Shown in pieces: positions 8,156 to 17,158 of a DNA stretch of 64,000 nucleotides. This stretch comes from Pirellulaceae bacterium. GTDB taxonomy: Bacteria > Planctomycetota > Planctomycetia > Pirellulales > Pirellulaceae. The stretch lies in assembly GCA_026004795.1 (NCBI GenBank), contig BPJV01000003.1:310001-374000 (forward strand). The letters run 5' to 3'. The position numbers and the translations under genes were made by a program. Every line of letters begins with the position of its first letter. Within the stretch, counting starts at the first letter, position 1. The notes beneath the pieces were generated by a model. That model made no database searches and was not told the origin of the DNA. It saw only the letters and a list, made by a program, of their open reading frames with translations.

Positions 8156-9499
8156 ATGGATGGGACGGCATTTCTGGGGGCAGCAGCAGAGAACCTTTTG
8201 CCTGCCCGTCTTCAAATGGCCGTGACGCTCGGGGCGCATATCATCTTGGCCAGCTTAGGAGTCGGATTGCCCGTACTGATGCTGGCAGCGGAATGGCGCT
8301 ACTTGAGAACCGGCAATCGCCACTGGTACGTTCTGACCAAACGATGGTCGAAAGCTTTTGCCGTTATGTTCCCGATCGGCGCAGTCTCGGGAACGGTGCT
8401 ATCCTTCGAACTGGGTTTGCTGTGGCCAGAGTTCATGGGACGATGGGGCTCTGTGATTGGCATGCCGTTTACCATGGAAGGTTTTGCATTTTTCTTGGAA
8501 GCGATTTTCGCGGGCATTTATTTGTATGGCTGGGATCGTTTATCAGCTCGAGCACACTGGTACATCGGCTGGCCTATCGCCATCGCCGGCTTTTTCTCAG
8601 CGTTTTTCGTGGTGACGGCCAATTCGTGGATGAATGTGCCGTCCGGCTTTCAGCTCGTCGATGGAACCCTGAAGAACGTCGATCCTCTGGCCGCGATGTT
8701 CAATCCCGCCACGGGCGCGCAGGTGACGCACATGATCCTTGCCGCATACCTGGTCACGGGATTTGTGGTCGCCGCTTTTTATGCCAGGCAGTTGCTCAAA
8801 GATGCACACAATGACTATGCACGCCGGGCACTCAGTCTATCCTTGTGGATCGCACTACCCCTGGCACCGGTTCAACTGATCATTGGTGACTGGTCAGCCA
8901 AGGTGGTCGCCGAGACCCAACCGGTTAAGCTAGCAGCCATGGAGGGGCTTTATGAAACCACCGCTCAAGCTCCTCTCCATCTCGGCGGTTGGCCCAATGA
9001 CCAGGCCAAACAACTGGACTATGCCATCGCCCTTCCCGGCGTCTTGTCGTGGTTGGCCTATGGAGACCCCAACGCAGTGGTGTTGGGCCTCGAGGAATTT
9101 CCGCCGGAGGAGGTACCGCCCGTGGCGATTGTCCACATCGCTTTTCAGATCATGGTGGCCATCGGTACGGCCATGGTCCTGCTGGCACTGTGGGGAGGGA
9201 TCGCCTATGTCCGAAAAGGTTCCTGGCCGAGATCACGCGCATTCCTATGGGCCATCTGGTGGATGGGACCATGCTCGGTGGCCGCCCTGGAAGCGGGTTG
9301 GATCGTCACCGAGGTTGGTCGGCAACCGTGGATCGTACAAGGTTACATGAAAACAGCAGAAGCGGTGACCGAAGCCCCCGGTATATGGCCGGTGTTCGCC
9401 ATCACTATCTTCATTTACCTAGCGCTGGGCGTCGCCACGGTGCTTGTATTGCGCCACATGGCAAGTGTTCCGGTCGAGGAGGTGCAGGATGGGTCCTGA
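8156..9499 (+). CDS. cydA: Cytochrome bd ubiquinol oxidase subunit I
   Basis: A 447-aa multi-pass membrane subunit of the bd-type terminal oxidase, which oxidises quinol and reduces O2. Candidate haem ligands are visible: H28 in TLGAHII for b595, H192 in THMILAAYL and M333 in FQIMV for b558. The family motif GRQPW is at 388-392. The Q-loop between about 243 and 320 is short, as in the CioA-like/short-loop class. The ATG at 8156 follows a GGAGG-like site in GCGGAGGATGCGGG. The stop overlaps cydB by 11 nt. High oxygen affinity, typical of bd oxidases, would suit microoxic conditions. Confidence 0.95.
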   Translation: MDGTAFLGAAAENLLPARLQMAVTLGAHIILASLGVGLPVLMLAAEWRYLRTGNRHWYVLTKRWSKAFAVMFPIGAVSGTVLSFELGLLWPEFMGRWGSVIGMPFTMEGFAFFLEAIFAGIYLYGWDRLSARAHWYIGWPIAIAGFFSAFFVVTANSWMNVPSGFQLVDGTLKNVDPLAAMFNPATGAQVTHMILAAYLVTGFVVAAFYARQLLKDAHNDYARRALSLSLWIALPLAPVQLIIGDWSAKVVAETQPVKLAAMEGLYETTAQAPLHLGGWPNDQAKQLDYAIALPGVLSWLAYGDPNAVVLGLEEFPPEEVPPVAIVHIAFQIMVAIGTAMVLLALWGGIAYVRKGSWPRSRAFLWAIWWMGPCSVAALEAGWIVTEVGRQPWIVQGYMKTAEAVTEAPGIWPVFAITIFIYLALGVATVLVLRHMASVPVEEVQDGS

Positions 9500-10559
9500 A
9501 GATCTGCTGTTGCTTGTACTCATGACAGCCCTAACGATCTATGCCCTGTTCGGCGGGGCGGATTTCGGGGCGGGGGTGTGGGAATTCACCTCGGCAGGCC
9601 AGTCGACGGAGAAGGAACGACGGCATATCTACAAGGCCATCGGCCCTGTGTGGGAAGCGAACCATGTGTGGTTGATCTTCGTGTTGGTAATCCTGATGAA
9701 TGGCTTCCCCTTAGCCTTTGCGGCCTTGAGCCGCGCACTGTGGGTACCTTTGTTATTGGCGATGGTTGGCATTGTTTTTCGGGGTGCCAGCTACGCGTTC
9801 CGGTATTACAGTCGCGGTAGTCGTACCGAATTGAAGACATGGGAAGCACTCTTCGCTATCGCATCGACAGCCACGCCATTCTTTCTTGGTGCCTCTGGAG
9901 GGGCGATCGCCTCCGGGACGCTGCCGATCGATGCCAACGGTGCTTTCCGTGGGGATTTTCTCACGGGTTGGATGACGCCGTTGGCCATCTTCACCGGCTT
10001 CTACGAAGTAGGCTTGTGTGCTTATTTGGCAGCCATTTTCTTAGCACGTGAAGCAGCAGCGATCGACGATCCCGAACTGGCCCCACTGTGGCGTCGCCGT
10101 GCCCTTTCGACCGGCCTGTGGATGGGCCTGCTATCGGCAAGTGGGCTGGTCGTGGTGTGGCTGGAAGCCCCCGGTTTGCATGCTGGTTTCATGAGCCGTG
10201 GCTGGCCATTGGTCGCACTGTCGCTGCTCGGAGGAATCGGCTCTTTGGTCGAACTGGGACGTTCCAACTACTTGCGCGCCTCACTGGCTGCCGCGACAGC
10301 CGTGACCGCGGTCGTGTGGGGATGGGGAGTAGCCCAGTACCCTCTGCTGGTTCCCCCATCGATAGACAAGGATATGGCCAAAGCACCGGACAACGTGCTG
10401 TGGATGATGCTCCTCGTCTCCACCATCGGTGCAGGGCTCTTACTGCCCTCGCTTGCGTATCTATTCATACTTTTTAAAAGCTCGCAGGCGTTGGAAGAAG
10501 TGGAATCGACCACCCGCTTGAAAGGCGGAGGTGAAAGTGCGTCGCATTCGACAGCCTAA
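9489..10559 (+). CDS. cydB: Cytochrome bd ubiquinol oxidase subunit II
   Basis: A 356-aa integral membrane partner of CydA. It opens with MGPEDLLLLVLMTALTIYAL and the conserved FGGADFGAGVWEF segment after the first helix, then FRGASYAFRYY, GNPD-like loops and eight to nine hydrophobic helices. The frame is open upstream to 9444, but the ATG at 9489 overlaps the end of cydA and gives the normal N-terminus. Together with cydA it forms a two-gene operon; no cydX-like small subunit or cydCD was seen nearby. Confidence 0.95.
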   Translation: MGPEDLLLLVLMTALTIYALFGGADFGAGVWEFTSAGQSTEKERRHIYKAIGPVWEANHVWLIFVLVILMNGFPLAFAALSRALWVPLLLAMVGIVFRGASYAFRYYSRGSRTELKTWEALFAIASTATPFFLGASGGAIASGTLPIDANGAFRGDFLTGWMTPLAIFTGFYEVGLCAYLAAIFLAREAAAIDDPELAPLWRRRALSTGLWMGLLSASGLVVVWLEAPGLHAGFMSRGWPLVALSLLGGIGSLVELGRSNYLRASLAAATAVTAVVWGWGVAQYPLLVPPSIDKDMAKAPDNVLWMMLLVSTIGAGLLLPSLAYLFILFKSSQALEEVESTTRLKGGGESASHSTA

Positions 10560-10697
10560 TCTGACACGATCATGGTGTCCCTTCGCCGGTTTATTTTGAT
10601 CGGCTCCACCGTTGGTTGTCTCTCGCCATGTGACCGGCAGTTGAAGCAGCCCCATGTTACCTTCCTAGACGCTTAACGTAGTCTTCACAAGGAAGTG

Positions 10698-11564
10698 TTA
10701 CGAAACCGACACCCGTGCGGGTTTCTTTCGCGGCGGCCGTTGGCAGGCGGGACAGAAAAACGTAGACCTACCTGACTGCACAATGCGGCGAATGGTCCCG
10801 CGATGGCATTGCCGACAACGCTTCCCCTCCCGCTGATAGACACGATGGTGGTTCTGATAGCTGCCAGGATTGTTGAGTGCATTGCGATAGGTGCCATCGG
10901 CCAGCGTCGAACCTTCGTACCGAATTGCTTCGTGCAATATAGTACGCATGGACTGGAACAACCGTTGGCATTGTCGACCAGTCAATCGATTGGCGGACAC
11001 GGCGGGATGGATTTTGGCCACATGAAGAATCTCCGAAGCATAGAGATTACCGATGCCGGCCACCAACGCTTGATCCATCAGCGCGACCTTGATCGGTCGC
11101 CGTGTGCGACGCAATCGCTCCACGAACTGGGCCTCGGCGATTTCCAGTGCATCGGGGCCAAGTCGCCCGTCGATGAGGACGGGAGTGAGCTGATTCTTGG
11201 CCAACATGATCACCGTTGCCAATCCGCGCCGATCCCAAAAAACAATGGAGTGGGGAGGCCCGTTGTTCAATTGGATACTCAGTCGGACATAGGCCGAATC
11301 CGGCGCCGTATCGAGGCTTACCATCCCCGTCATCTTCGGCTGCAGAATCAACAGGTCTTCGCCGAAATCCAGCAGGATCCGTTTGCCCAGCCTGCGAACA
11401 TCCACCAGTTCTTTCCCTACGAGCCGACGACGAATCGTTGCCATGGAGGGAGTAATCTGGATCGGTTTGCAACGACACGGTGGTTGCCGAATCGCTGCCA
11501 CTGTCAAACCGATACTGGGCCGCAGCCCGCGACACATCGTCTCCACCTCAGGCAGTTCCGGCAT
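10698..11564 (-). CDS. mutM: Formamidopyrimidine-DNA glycosylase
   Basis: A 288-aa bifunctional glycosylase/AP lyase that removes 8-oxoguanine and formamidopyrimidines. The N-terminus MPELPEVET supplies the catalytic proline and E3 residue. GKRILLDF and QPKMTGM provide conserved lysine and DNA-intercalation residues. The C-terminus has a C4 zinc finger (CRQC ... CPAC). The frame stays open another 45 codons upstream, but processing to MPELPE is required for activity, so the ATG at 11564 is certain. It overlaps the end of the AI-2E transporter gene by 17 nt, implying cotranscription. A basic tail follows the finger. Confidence 0.95.
   Translation of the reverse strand: MPELPEVETMCRGLRPSIGLTVAAIRQPPCRCKPIQITPSMATIRRRLVGKELVDVRRLGKRILLDFGEDLLILQPKMTGMVSLDTAPDSAYVRLSIQLNNGPPHSIVFWDRRGLATVIMLAKNQLTPVLIDGRLGPDALEIAEAQFVERLRRTRRPIKVALMDQALVAGIGNLYASEILHVAKIHPAVSANRLTGRQCQRLFQSMRTILHEAIRYEGSTLADGTYRNALNNPGSYQNHHRVYQREGKRCRQCHRGTIRRIVQSGRSTFFCPACQRPPRKKPARVSVS
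10702..10725 (+). terminator. Possible bidirectional terminator after cydB/fpg
   Basis: GAAACC ... GGTTTC forms a 6-bp stem whose loop contains a second ACCCG/CGGGT pairing, followed on the plus strand by TTTC. It lies 140 nt after cydB and overlaps the last codons of fpg on the other strand. The missing long T-tract keeps confidence low. Confidence 0.3.
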
Positions 11565-13152
11565 CGCCACCTTCCTCCGACCGCGTGGAGCGGGAATCAG
11601 CCCGTCGTCGACGGCGGCGACGCCGACGGCGGGCTGGCGGTTTTCCGCTGCCCCCAGAGGGCTGAGAGGCGCGAAGATTCGAGGGCCAGAATGCCGCATC
11701 GAAATGCAACAGCTCGCGCTGGAGAATACTCAACAGGGTCTGCAACAGGGCCACGACCATTGGTCCGATGACAATGCCGATCGGCCCCAAAGCTTGCACT
11801 CCTCCTAAGACGCTCAACAAGGCCAAGAGCGGATGAAGCCGACTTTGTCCTTGCAGCGTGTAGATCTTGACCACGTTATCGATGGAACCAACGGCTAACA
11901 TGCCCCACAACGCCAAACCGATGGCTGCCGTCATGCGGCCATCGTACAAGCCCACATACAACACGACGGGTACCCACACCATAGCGGGGCCTACGAAGGG
12001 AACCATAGCGAACAAGGCCGTCATCACGGTCAACAACAGCCAGTAATCCAGCCCCACCACAAAATATCCCACCCCGGCTGTGATGCCTTGGGCCAAGGCG
12101 GACAGCAAGGTAGCCAACACGACGGCACGACTGATGCGATCGAATTCGGTAAGCAACTCCCGCTCGTAGTCATCATCCAGCGGGTTGAGCCGCATCACGG
12201 CCTGTACCATCGAGGGACCATCGTAAAAGAAAAAGTACGCGGCGACGATGATGATAATAAATCCGACCACCGTTTTGAAAATAAACGCCCCGGTAGCGCC
12301 CGTGATCGTCATCAAACGTGGTTGAGCAAACCGGATGGCTCCCTGCAAGACATGCTCGATATCCTCGCCGGAAGGGTTAGCCAACTCGCGAGCCAGCGCC
12401 ATCAGTCCGCCTCCCAGCAGATCTGCGCGCAATTGATTGAATTCCCCTTTGAATTCGACAGCAAGTTGCGATGGAGTGAGATTGCGATACCGTCTCTTCA
12501 GCCGCTCGTCCTCCACGGTCGCCTCGGGCATATCGTCTTCATCGAGGGAATCTTGTGCAGGAACCGCTTCCTCGCTGATCGTGGCACGCTCCTGAAGCAG
12601 CGTCAGCAGAGACTCGAGCTGCGTAAAGCGATCGTCCCACTCGGTTGCCTCCCGTGCGGCAACCGCCGCCCGGAGATCATGCAATCGCCGGCGGAGCCGC
12701 TCGATCGACCGCTGCAGCCGAGGATCCTCCTCATTCCACAGTAGTTGATTGACCTGCTCGATAAGCAGTTCGATCTCCTGTTCCACCAATTCGATTTCGG
12801 GATAGTACGCGGGCATTTTCAACCCCAACTCGTCCCGAATATGCTCGATCCGCAATCGCATCGTTTGCGGATCATTTTCGCGAATGAGATTCAGTCCTTG
12901 GATGGCGGCGTAGATGGCAAAGGGAAAGGGGATCAACAGCACCAGGGTAGCCACCAGCGTGGTCAGTCCCGCGGCTAACTTCTCCCGCCCGTGCGTGCGT
13001 AACAGGATCCACTGATGGACAGGATGAAACACCACCACCACGACGGCAGCCAGGAATAGCGGCACGAAAAAGGAGAAGAGGACCTTGTAGAACAGAACAC
13101 CGACCACCAGGATGATACCCAGCAGCACGGCAAATGAGATGATTCGCGACAT
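11548..13152 (-). CDS. AI-2E family transporter (PerM-like) with Arg-rich tail
   Basis: A 534-aa polytopic membrane protein of the AI-2E exporter superfamily. Helices at residues about 5-50 and 65-85 are followed by a long acidic/arginine-rich coiled insertion (about 95-245) that typical members of about 350 aa lack. The conserved permease core continues with FIFKTVVGFIII, AQGITAGVGYFVVGL and GPIGIVIGPMVVALL. The C-terminus ends with ten consecutive arginines and an acidic tail, and this coding part overlaps the start of fpg. The substrate cannot be predicted; many family members are sodium/proton antiporters. Confidence 0.85.
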   Translation of the reverse strand: MSRIISFAVLLGIILVVGVLFYKVLFSFFVPLFLAAVVVVVFHPVHQWILLRTHGREKLAAGLTTLVATLVLLIPFPFAIYAAIQGLNLIRENDPQTMRLRIEHIRDELGLKMPAYYPEIELVEQEIELLIEQVNQLLWNEEDPRLQRSIERLRRRLHDLRAAVAAREATEWDDRFTQLESLLTLLQERATISEEAVPAQDSLDEDDMPEATVEDERLKRRYRNLTPSQLAVEFKGEFNQLRADLLGGGLMALARELANPSGEDIEHVLQGAIRFAQPRLMTITGATGAFIFKTVVGFIIIIVAAYFFFYDGPSMVQAVMRLNPLDDDYERELLTEFDRISRAVVLATLLSALAQGITAGVGYFVVGLDYWLLLTVMTALFAMVPFVGPAMVWVPVVLYVGLYDGRMTAAIGLALWGMLAVGSIDNVVKIYTLQGQSRLHPLLALLSVLGGVQALGPIGIVIGPMVVALLQTLLSILQRELLHFDAAFWPSNLRASQPSGGSGKPPARRRRRRRRRRADSRSTRSEEGGDAGTA

Positions 13153-13428
13153 CTTATTGAGTCCACTTGCTCCTAAGAGACATGCTGCCTTCCAACCGCC
13201 TAGTTGGCAGGAAAGACGCCTGAAAGTGAAAGGAATGTTTCAGTTTGGCGTATTATGAACCCTCACCGCGGCGGAGCAACCGGCTCATGGCCATGTGTCG
13301 GATGGTACCCTGAGGCATCCGAACAAGCCGCGCTGTCTTTCGAATTCTCAGGACGCTCATTACCATGCGAGGTCCTGAGGCAACGAGTTCGGCAAGTGCA
13401 TGGCCAGCGATGTGGGCAAGGGGGACGA

Positions 13429-14493
13429 GTGATTCCCAAGCAAACTATCAAGCGATTGGTGCAATGGATCATTCTGGCGGTAGTCGCCTGGGGCATCTGG
13501 ATGACTGCCCGCAAAGCAGGCCGCGATTTGTCACAACAGCGTGCAGCAATGCTGCGGGAGGTAGCCGTCCTCCAGTCTCAGCTTGCCGAAGCCAAGAACG
13601 TGGCGCACCGCCAAGAAATCGAGCAAAGGATCGCTCGGCTCACGGCAGCCGCCGACCAATTCTGGCAACCACGCCCTTCGCGGCTGATCACCGGTGGCCT
13701 TTTCTACGCCCTTGGTCTGTTTCCCGTTGCCATGTACTGGCACGCGTGCTTGCATGCGGTCGGCCAGGAGGTTCCTCGCTGGCCGGTATGGTGGGCGTAT
13801 GTTTATGGCAATCTCGGCAAATACTTTCCCGGAAAAGCGATGGTGATCGTATTGCGCGTGGCCGAACTGCAAGCCTACGCGATCAAGAGAACGGCAGCGG
13901 CGATCACCGTTTTCATGGAGACCCTCACCCTGATGGCGGTCGGGGGTGCGGTGTCAGCCCTCAGCCTGATCATTTTGGGGATCGATCGCCGATGGACGTG
14001 GCTATCGCTGGCTCTCCTGGTGGGAACATTCGCCCCGACCCTTCCACCTGTCCTGCGATGGATCCTCCCCCGTTTGCAGAGCGGGATCGAACCAGCCATC
14101 ATGCAGCAATGGTTGGAACGGATAACCTGGCGACTGATCTTTAAGGGCTGGTTGCTCGCCGCGATCACCTGGCTATGGTGGGGTTTGAGCCTTATGTTTA
14201 TCCTCACCAGCCTGCCGTTGACCGAGGCTGCGGACGTTTCGACGTGGAAACTGTGGCTCAGTTCCCAGGCGGCCAGTGCCTTGGCGGTCGTCCTCGGTTT
14301 CGTCTCTCTCGTCCCCGGCGGCGCTGGCGTACGAGAGCTGGTCCTGTCGGTGGTTCTTACTCCAGTGGTCGGCCCGGCGGCAGCACTCAGCAGCGCCGTA
14401 TGGGCGCGGATCGTCTGGCTGACGACCGAACTATTGGCCGTTGCCCTAACCGCCCTCGTAGGTCGCCACCAACGTTGGAGTGCTAATCGATGA
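13429..14493 (+). CDS. Lysylphosphatidylglycerol-synthase TM-domain (flippase-like) protein
   Basis: A membrane protein of about 354 aa with six to eight hydrophobic helices, matching the flippase-like domain of MprF-related proteins (UPF0104/LPG_synthase_TM). Typical features are the YGNLGKYFPGK segment after the second helix and LVPGGAGVRE near the C-terminus. The N-terminus has one helix and a short coiled coil (about 25-65). GTG at 13429 is preferred because AAGGGGG lies 6-8 nt upstream; the longer frame to 13204 lacks such a site. It overlaps the glycosyltransferase gene by 4 nt, which suggests a role in lipid-linked sugar transfer; no synthase domain is present. Confidence 0.85.
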   Translation: MIPKQTIKRLVQWIILAVVAWGIWMTARKAGRDLSQQRAAMLREVAVLQSQLAEAKNVAHRQEIEQRIARLTAAADQFWQPRPSRLITGGLFYALGLFPVAMYWHACLHAVGQEVPRWPVWWAYVYGNLGKYFPGKAMVIVLRVAELQAYAIKRTAAAITVFMETLTLMAVGGAVSALSLIILGIDRRWTWLSLALLVGTFAPTLPPVLRWILPRLQSGIEPAIMQQWLERITWRLIFKGWLLAAITWLWWGLSLMFILTSLPLTEAADVSTWKLWLSSQAASALAVVLGFVSLVPGGAGVRELVLSVVLTPVVGPAAALSSAVWARIVWLTTELLAVALTALVGRHQRWSANR

Positions 14494-15482
14494 ACAACGC
14501 ATCCCCTCACTGGTCCATCGTGGTACCGGTGTTCAACGAGCGCGAAAGTTTGTCCGAGTTGGTCCGCCGCATTGACGAAGTCGCCGCCGGTGTTCAAGCA
14601 GAATACGAGGTCCTGTTGATCGACGACGGCTCGACCGACGGCTCATGGGCCGAAATCCAGCGGATCGCCGCGCAGGATCGCCGTGTGCGCGGCATCCGCT
14701 TACGGCGAAACTTTGGCAAAGCGGCAGCACTGGAAGCAGGATTCAATCGCGCTGCTGGCCGTACGGTGATCACCATGGATGCCGATTTACAAGACGATCC
14801 GCGAGAAATCCCCCGCTTGATCGCCAAACTGAACGAAGGCTTCGACGTGGTTTCGGGGTGGAAGAGAATCCGCCATGACCCCTGGCACAAGGTATTGCCA
14901 TCCCGCATCTTCAACGCCATGATCAGCCGCTTGACCGGCGTGGAACTGCACGACCACAATTGCGGCCTGAAGGCATACCGCCGCGAAGTGCTTCGAGAAG
15001 TGCACATCTACGGCGAACTTCATCGGTTCATTCCGGTGTTGGCCGCCGCGCGAGGGTTCCGCGTGGCCGAGATCAAGGTTCAACATCACCCCCGCACGCA
15101 CGGTCAGTCGAAGTACGGCATCGAGCGCTTTATCAAAGGCTTTCTCGATCTGTTGACAGTCTACTTTCTGACCGGGTATAGCCATCGTCCGCAGCACTTG
15201 CTCGGTTCCGTCGGGCTGGTATCTCTGGGGCTGGGGGCGACGGGGCTCCTCTATCTGACCCTGCTATGGCTTCTCTCCCGCCTTACCCCCATGGCGGAGG
15301 TGCATTTGCATAGTCGCGCCCTATTTTACTACTGCATCGTCGCGCTGCTGTTCGGAGGACAAATGCTGTCGGTCGGATTCTTGGCGGAGATGATCATCGC
15401 GCAGAATCGTCAACACCAACCGCCCTATGCCATCGCCGAACAAACCGATGCCGCAGATGATGTCACACAAACAACAGAGTGA
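14490..15482 (+). CDS. Family 2 glycosyltransferase, DPM1/GtrB-like
   Basis: A 330-aa GT-A glycosyltransferase. The N-terminal catalytic domain has VVPVFNERESL, the nucleotide-binding IDDGSTDGS, and the DXD-like MDADLQDDP, typical of polyprenyl-phosphate mannosyl or glucosyltransferases. Two C-terminal membrane helices (about 235-260 and 277-303) anchor it, as in GtrB/ArnC relatives. It would load a sugar on to polyprenyl phosphate at the cytoplasmic membrane face. It is coupled by 4-nt overlap to the upstream flippase-like gene and abuts the next membrane protein gene, so the three probably form one pathway. Confidence 0.9.
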   Translation: MNNASPHWSIVVPVFNERESLSELVRRIDEVAAGVQAEYEVLLIDDGSTDGSWAEIQRIAAQDRRVRGIRLRRNFGKAAALEAGFNRAAGRTVITMDADLQDDPREIPRLIAKLNEGFDVVSGWKRIRHDPWHKVLPSRIFNAMISRLTGVELHDHNCGLKAYRREVLREVHIYGELHRFIPVLAAARGFRVAEIKVQHHPRTHGQSKYGIERFIKGFLDLLTVYFLTGYSHRPQHLLGSVGLVSLGLGATGLLYLTLLWLLSRLTPMAEVHLHSRALFYYCIVALLFGGQMLSVGFLAEMIIAQNRQHQPPYAIAEQTDAADDVTQTTE

Positions 15483-15502
15483 GCGATACGAAGGAAGGTG
15501 GG

Positions 15503-17158
15503 ATGGGAGTGGCCGCTGATTCCACGGTGACGCAGCACGACGAAGCGCAGACGATCGCAGGCAGACTAATCGCCCTGTGCCTGCTCGTCTTCTTCGCCGC
15601 TCAAGCAACGCGCCTGGCTCAAATACGCTCGCCCACTGGCGAAACCCCTTTCTTCAGCGCCAACGACCGCAGTCGTTGGTGCACGATCGCGGCGCTGAGC
15701 ATCACCGGCAACTACCACATCGATCCCTTGCTGGAGATTCGCGATCCGAAAACACGCCGTCGCACCTGGTACACCATCGACATGGTGCGACACTTCGGTG
15801 CGGATGGAAAACTGCATTACTACAGCAGCAAACCACCGCTGCTGCCCACTCTGTACGCACTGGTCTACATGGGCGTGCGGTCAGTCACCGGACTGACGCT
15901 CATGGAGCAACCGTTCGTAGTCGTGCCCATCATCCTGCTGTTGGTCAATCTCATCCCGTTAACCGTGTTTTACGCCGCCGCATTGAACTGGTACTGTCGC
16001 CGTTGGGTCCAACGTCCCCGCGACTACTGGCATCTATTGGTACTGGCTACTTTCGTCACCTGGGGCTGCTTTCTCAGCACCTTCGTCACCACGTTGAACA
16101 ATCACCTCCCGGCGGCGATAGCAGCCGGAGTGGCTTTGTGGGCACTTCATCGCATCGCTGTGGCAGCAGAGCGGGGCTGGCGCACCTTCCTGTTGTGCGG
16201 CTTCGCCTCTGGGTTCGCCGCCGCCAACGAACTGCCGGCCCTCAGTTGGTTGGTGGCGGCCGCCGCCCTGTGCGGTTGGCATGGGCGCAGCAAAGGTGTC
16301 GTCGGCTTCATGACTGGAGCGTTGCCAGTCGCCGCTGCGTTCTTCGGCACCAACTATCTGGCCCACGGAACGTGGGTACCAGCCTACGCCCAGCGATCTC
16401 TAGGCGAAAAGCTGGCGGAATTCGACGTTAGTGAACCCATCCACGACTTGGAACGTTGGATTGCTTCCCCCCACGGCCAACAACAGATTCTGGAGAATCT
16501 CCGCAATGCCGGTTTCACGATCAGCGAAGAAGCGCAACTGGCCGTCGGTCGTCGGTCCCCTGTGATCGAAGTCCTCGATGAAGCAACCGCTACCCACCTC
16601 GCCATACGTCTTTCTCCAGAGCGTCACAAGGCCGAAGTATTTCAATGGAATGACTGGTACGACTACCCCGAGACCTATTGGACCGCAGGCCAGAAACGGG
16701 GCGTTGACGTCGGTGAACCGAGTCGTTTGACGTACGCGTTCCACTGCTTAATTGGTCATCATGGAATCCTCAGCCTGACACCGTTTTGGCTGCTGGCCCT
16801 CATCGGAGCAGGGCAGAGCGTGCGGATTGCCAACCTGCGACAGCAGTTCTTCAACCCATCCTGGCAATTAGCGGCGACGGCGATCGTCATCACGTGCACG
16901 GTACTCGTTTTTTACCTCTTGCTACGCGATCAACAAGATCGCAATTACGGCGGCATCGCCAGCGGATTCCGCTGGACGTTCTGGCTCATCCCTCTTTGGC
17001 TCTACCTGGCCGCACCGGCTCTGGCGCGATTGAACGGAGAACGCGCCTTGACTCGTTGCGCAGTAGGACTGGCCCTGGCCATCAGCGTCTTCTCGGCTAC
17101 CTACCCGTGGTCGAATCCCTGGACCCATCCCTGGATCTATCAATGGCTGGGCAATTGA
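15503..17158 (+). CDS. Polytopic membrane protein, possible GT-C-type glycosyltransferase
   Basis: A protein of about 551 aa with roughly ten hydrophobic helices. A large extracytoplasmic loop follows helix 1 and contains acidic and aromatic residues (NDRSRWCTIAAL, IDMVRHFG, YYSSKPPLLPTLYA), a layout reminiscent of GT-C enzymes such as ArnT/PMT. No certain family assignment is possible by eye. The position after a DPM1-like enzyme and a flippase-like protein supports a sugar-transferase role. The ATG at 15503 has an AAGGAAGG site just upstream; a GTG at 15479 overlapping the previous stop is the alternative. Its 3' end overlaps the zinc-ribbon gene tail-to-tail by 19 nt. Confidence 0.65.
   Translation: MGVAADSTVTQHDEAQTIAGRLIALCLLVFFAAQATRLAQIRSPTGETPFFSANDRSRWCTIAALSITGNYHIDPLLEIRDPKTRRRTWYTIDMVRHFGADGKLHYYSSKPPLLPTLYALVYMGVRSVTGLTLMEQPFVVVPIILLLVNLIPLTVFYAAALNWYCRRWVQRPRDYWHLLVLATFVTWGCFLSTFVTTLNNHLPAAIAAGVALWALHRIAVAAERGWRTFLLCGFASGFAAANELPALSWLVAAAALCGWHGRSKGVVGFMTGALPVAAAFFGTNYLAHGTWVPAYAQRSLGEKLAEFDVSEPIHDLERWIASPHGQQQILENLRNAGFTISEEAQLAVGRRSPVIEVLDEATATHLAIRLSPERHKAEVFQWNDWYDYPETYWTAGQKRGVDVGEPSRLTYAFHCLIGHHGILSLTPFWLLALIGAGQSVRIANLRQQFFNPSWQLAATAIVITCTVLVFYLLLRDQQDRNYGGIASGFRWTFWLIPLWLYLAAPALARLNGERALTRCAVGLALAISVFSATYPWSNPWTHPWIYQWLGN

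Noticed and set aside
10803-11771. 322-codon plus-strand frame antisense to fpg
   Set aside because: It shows no recognisable domain and the fpg frame carries all catalytic motifs; it is a high-GC shadow.
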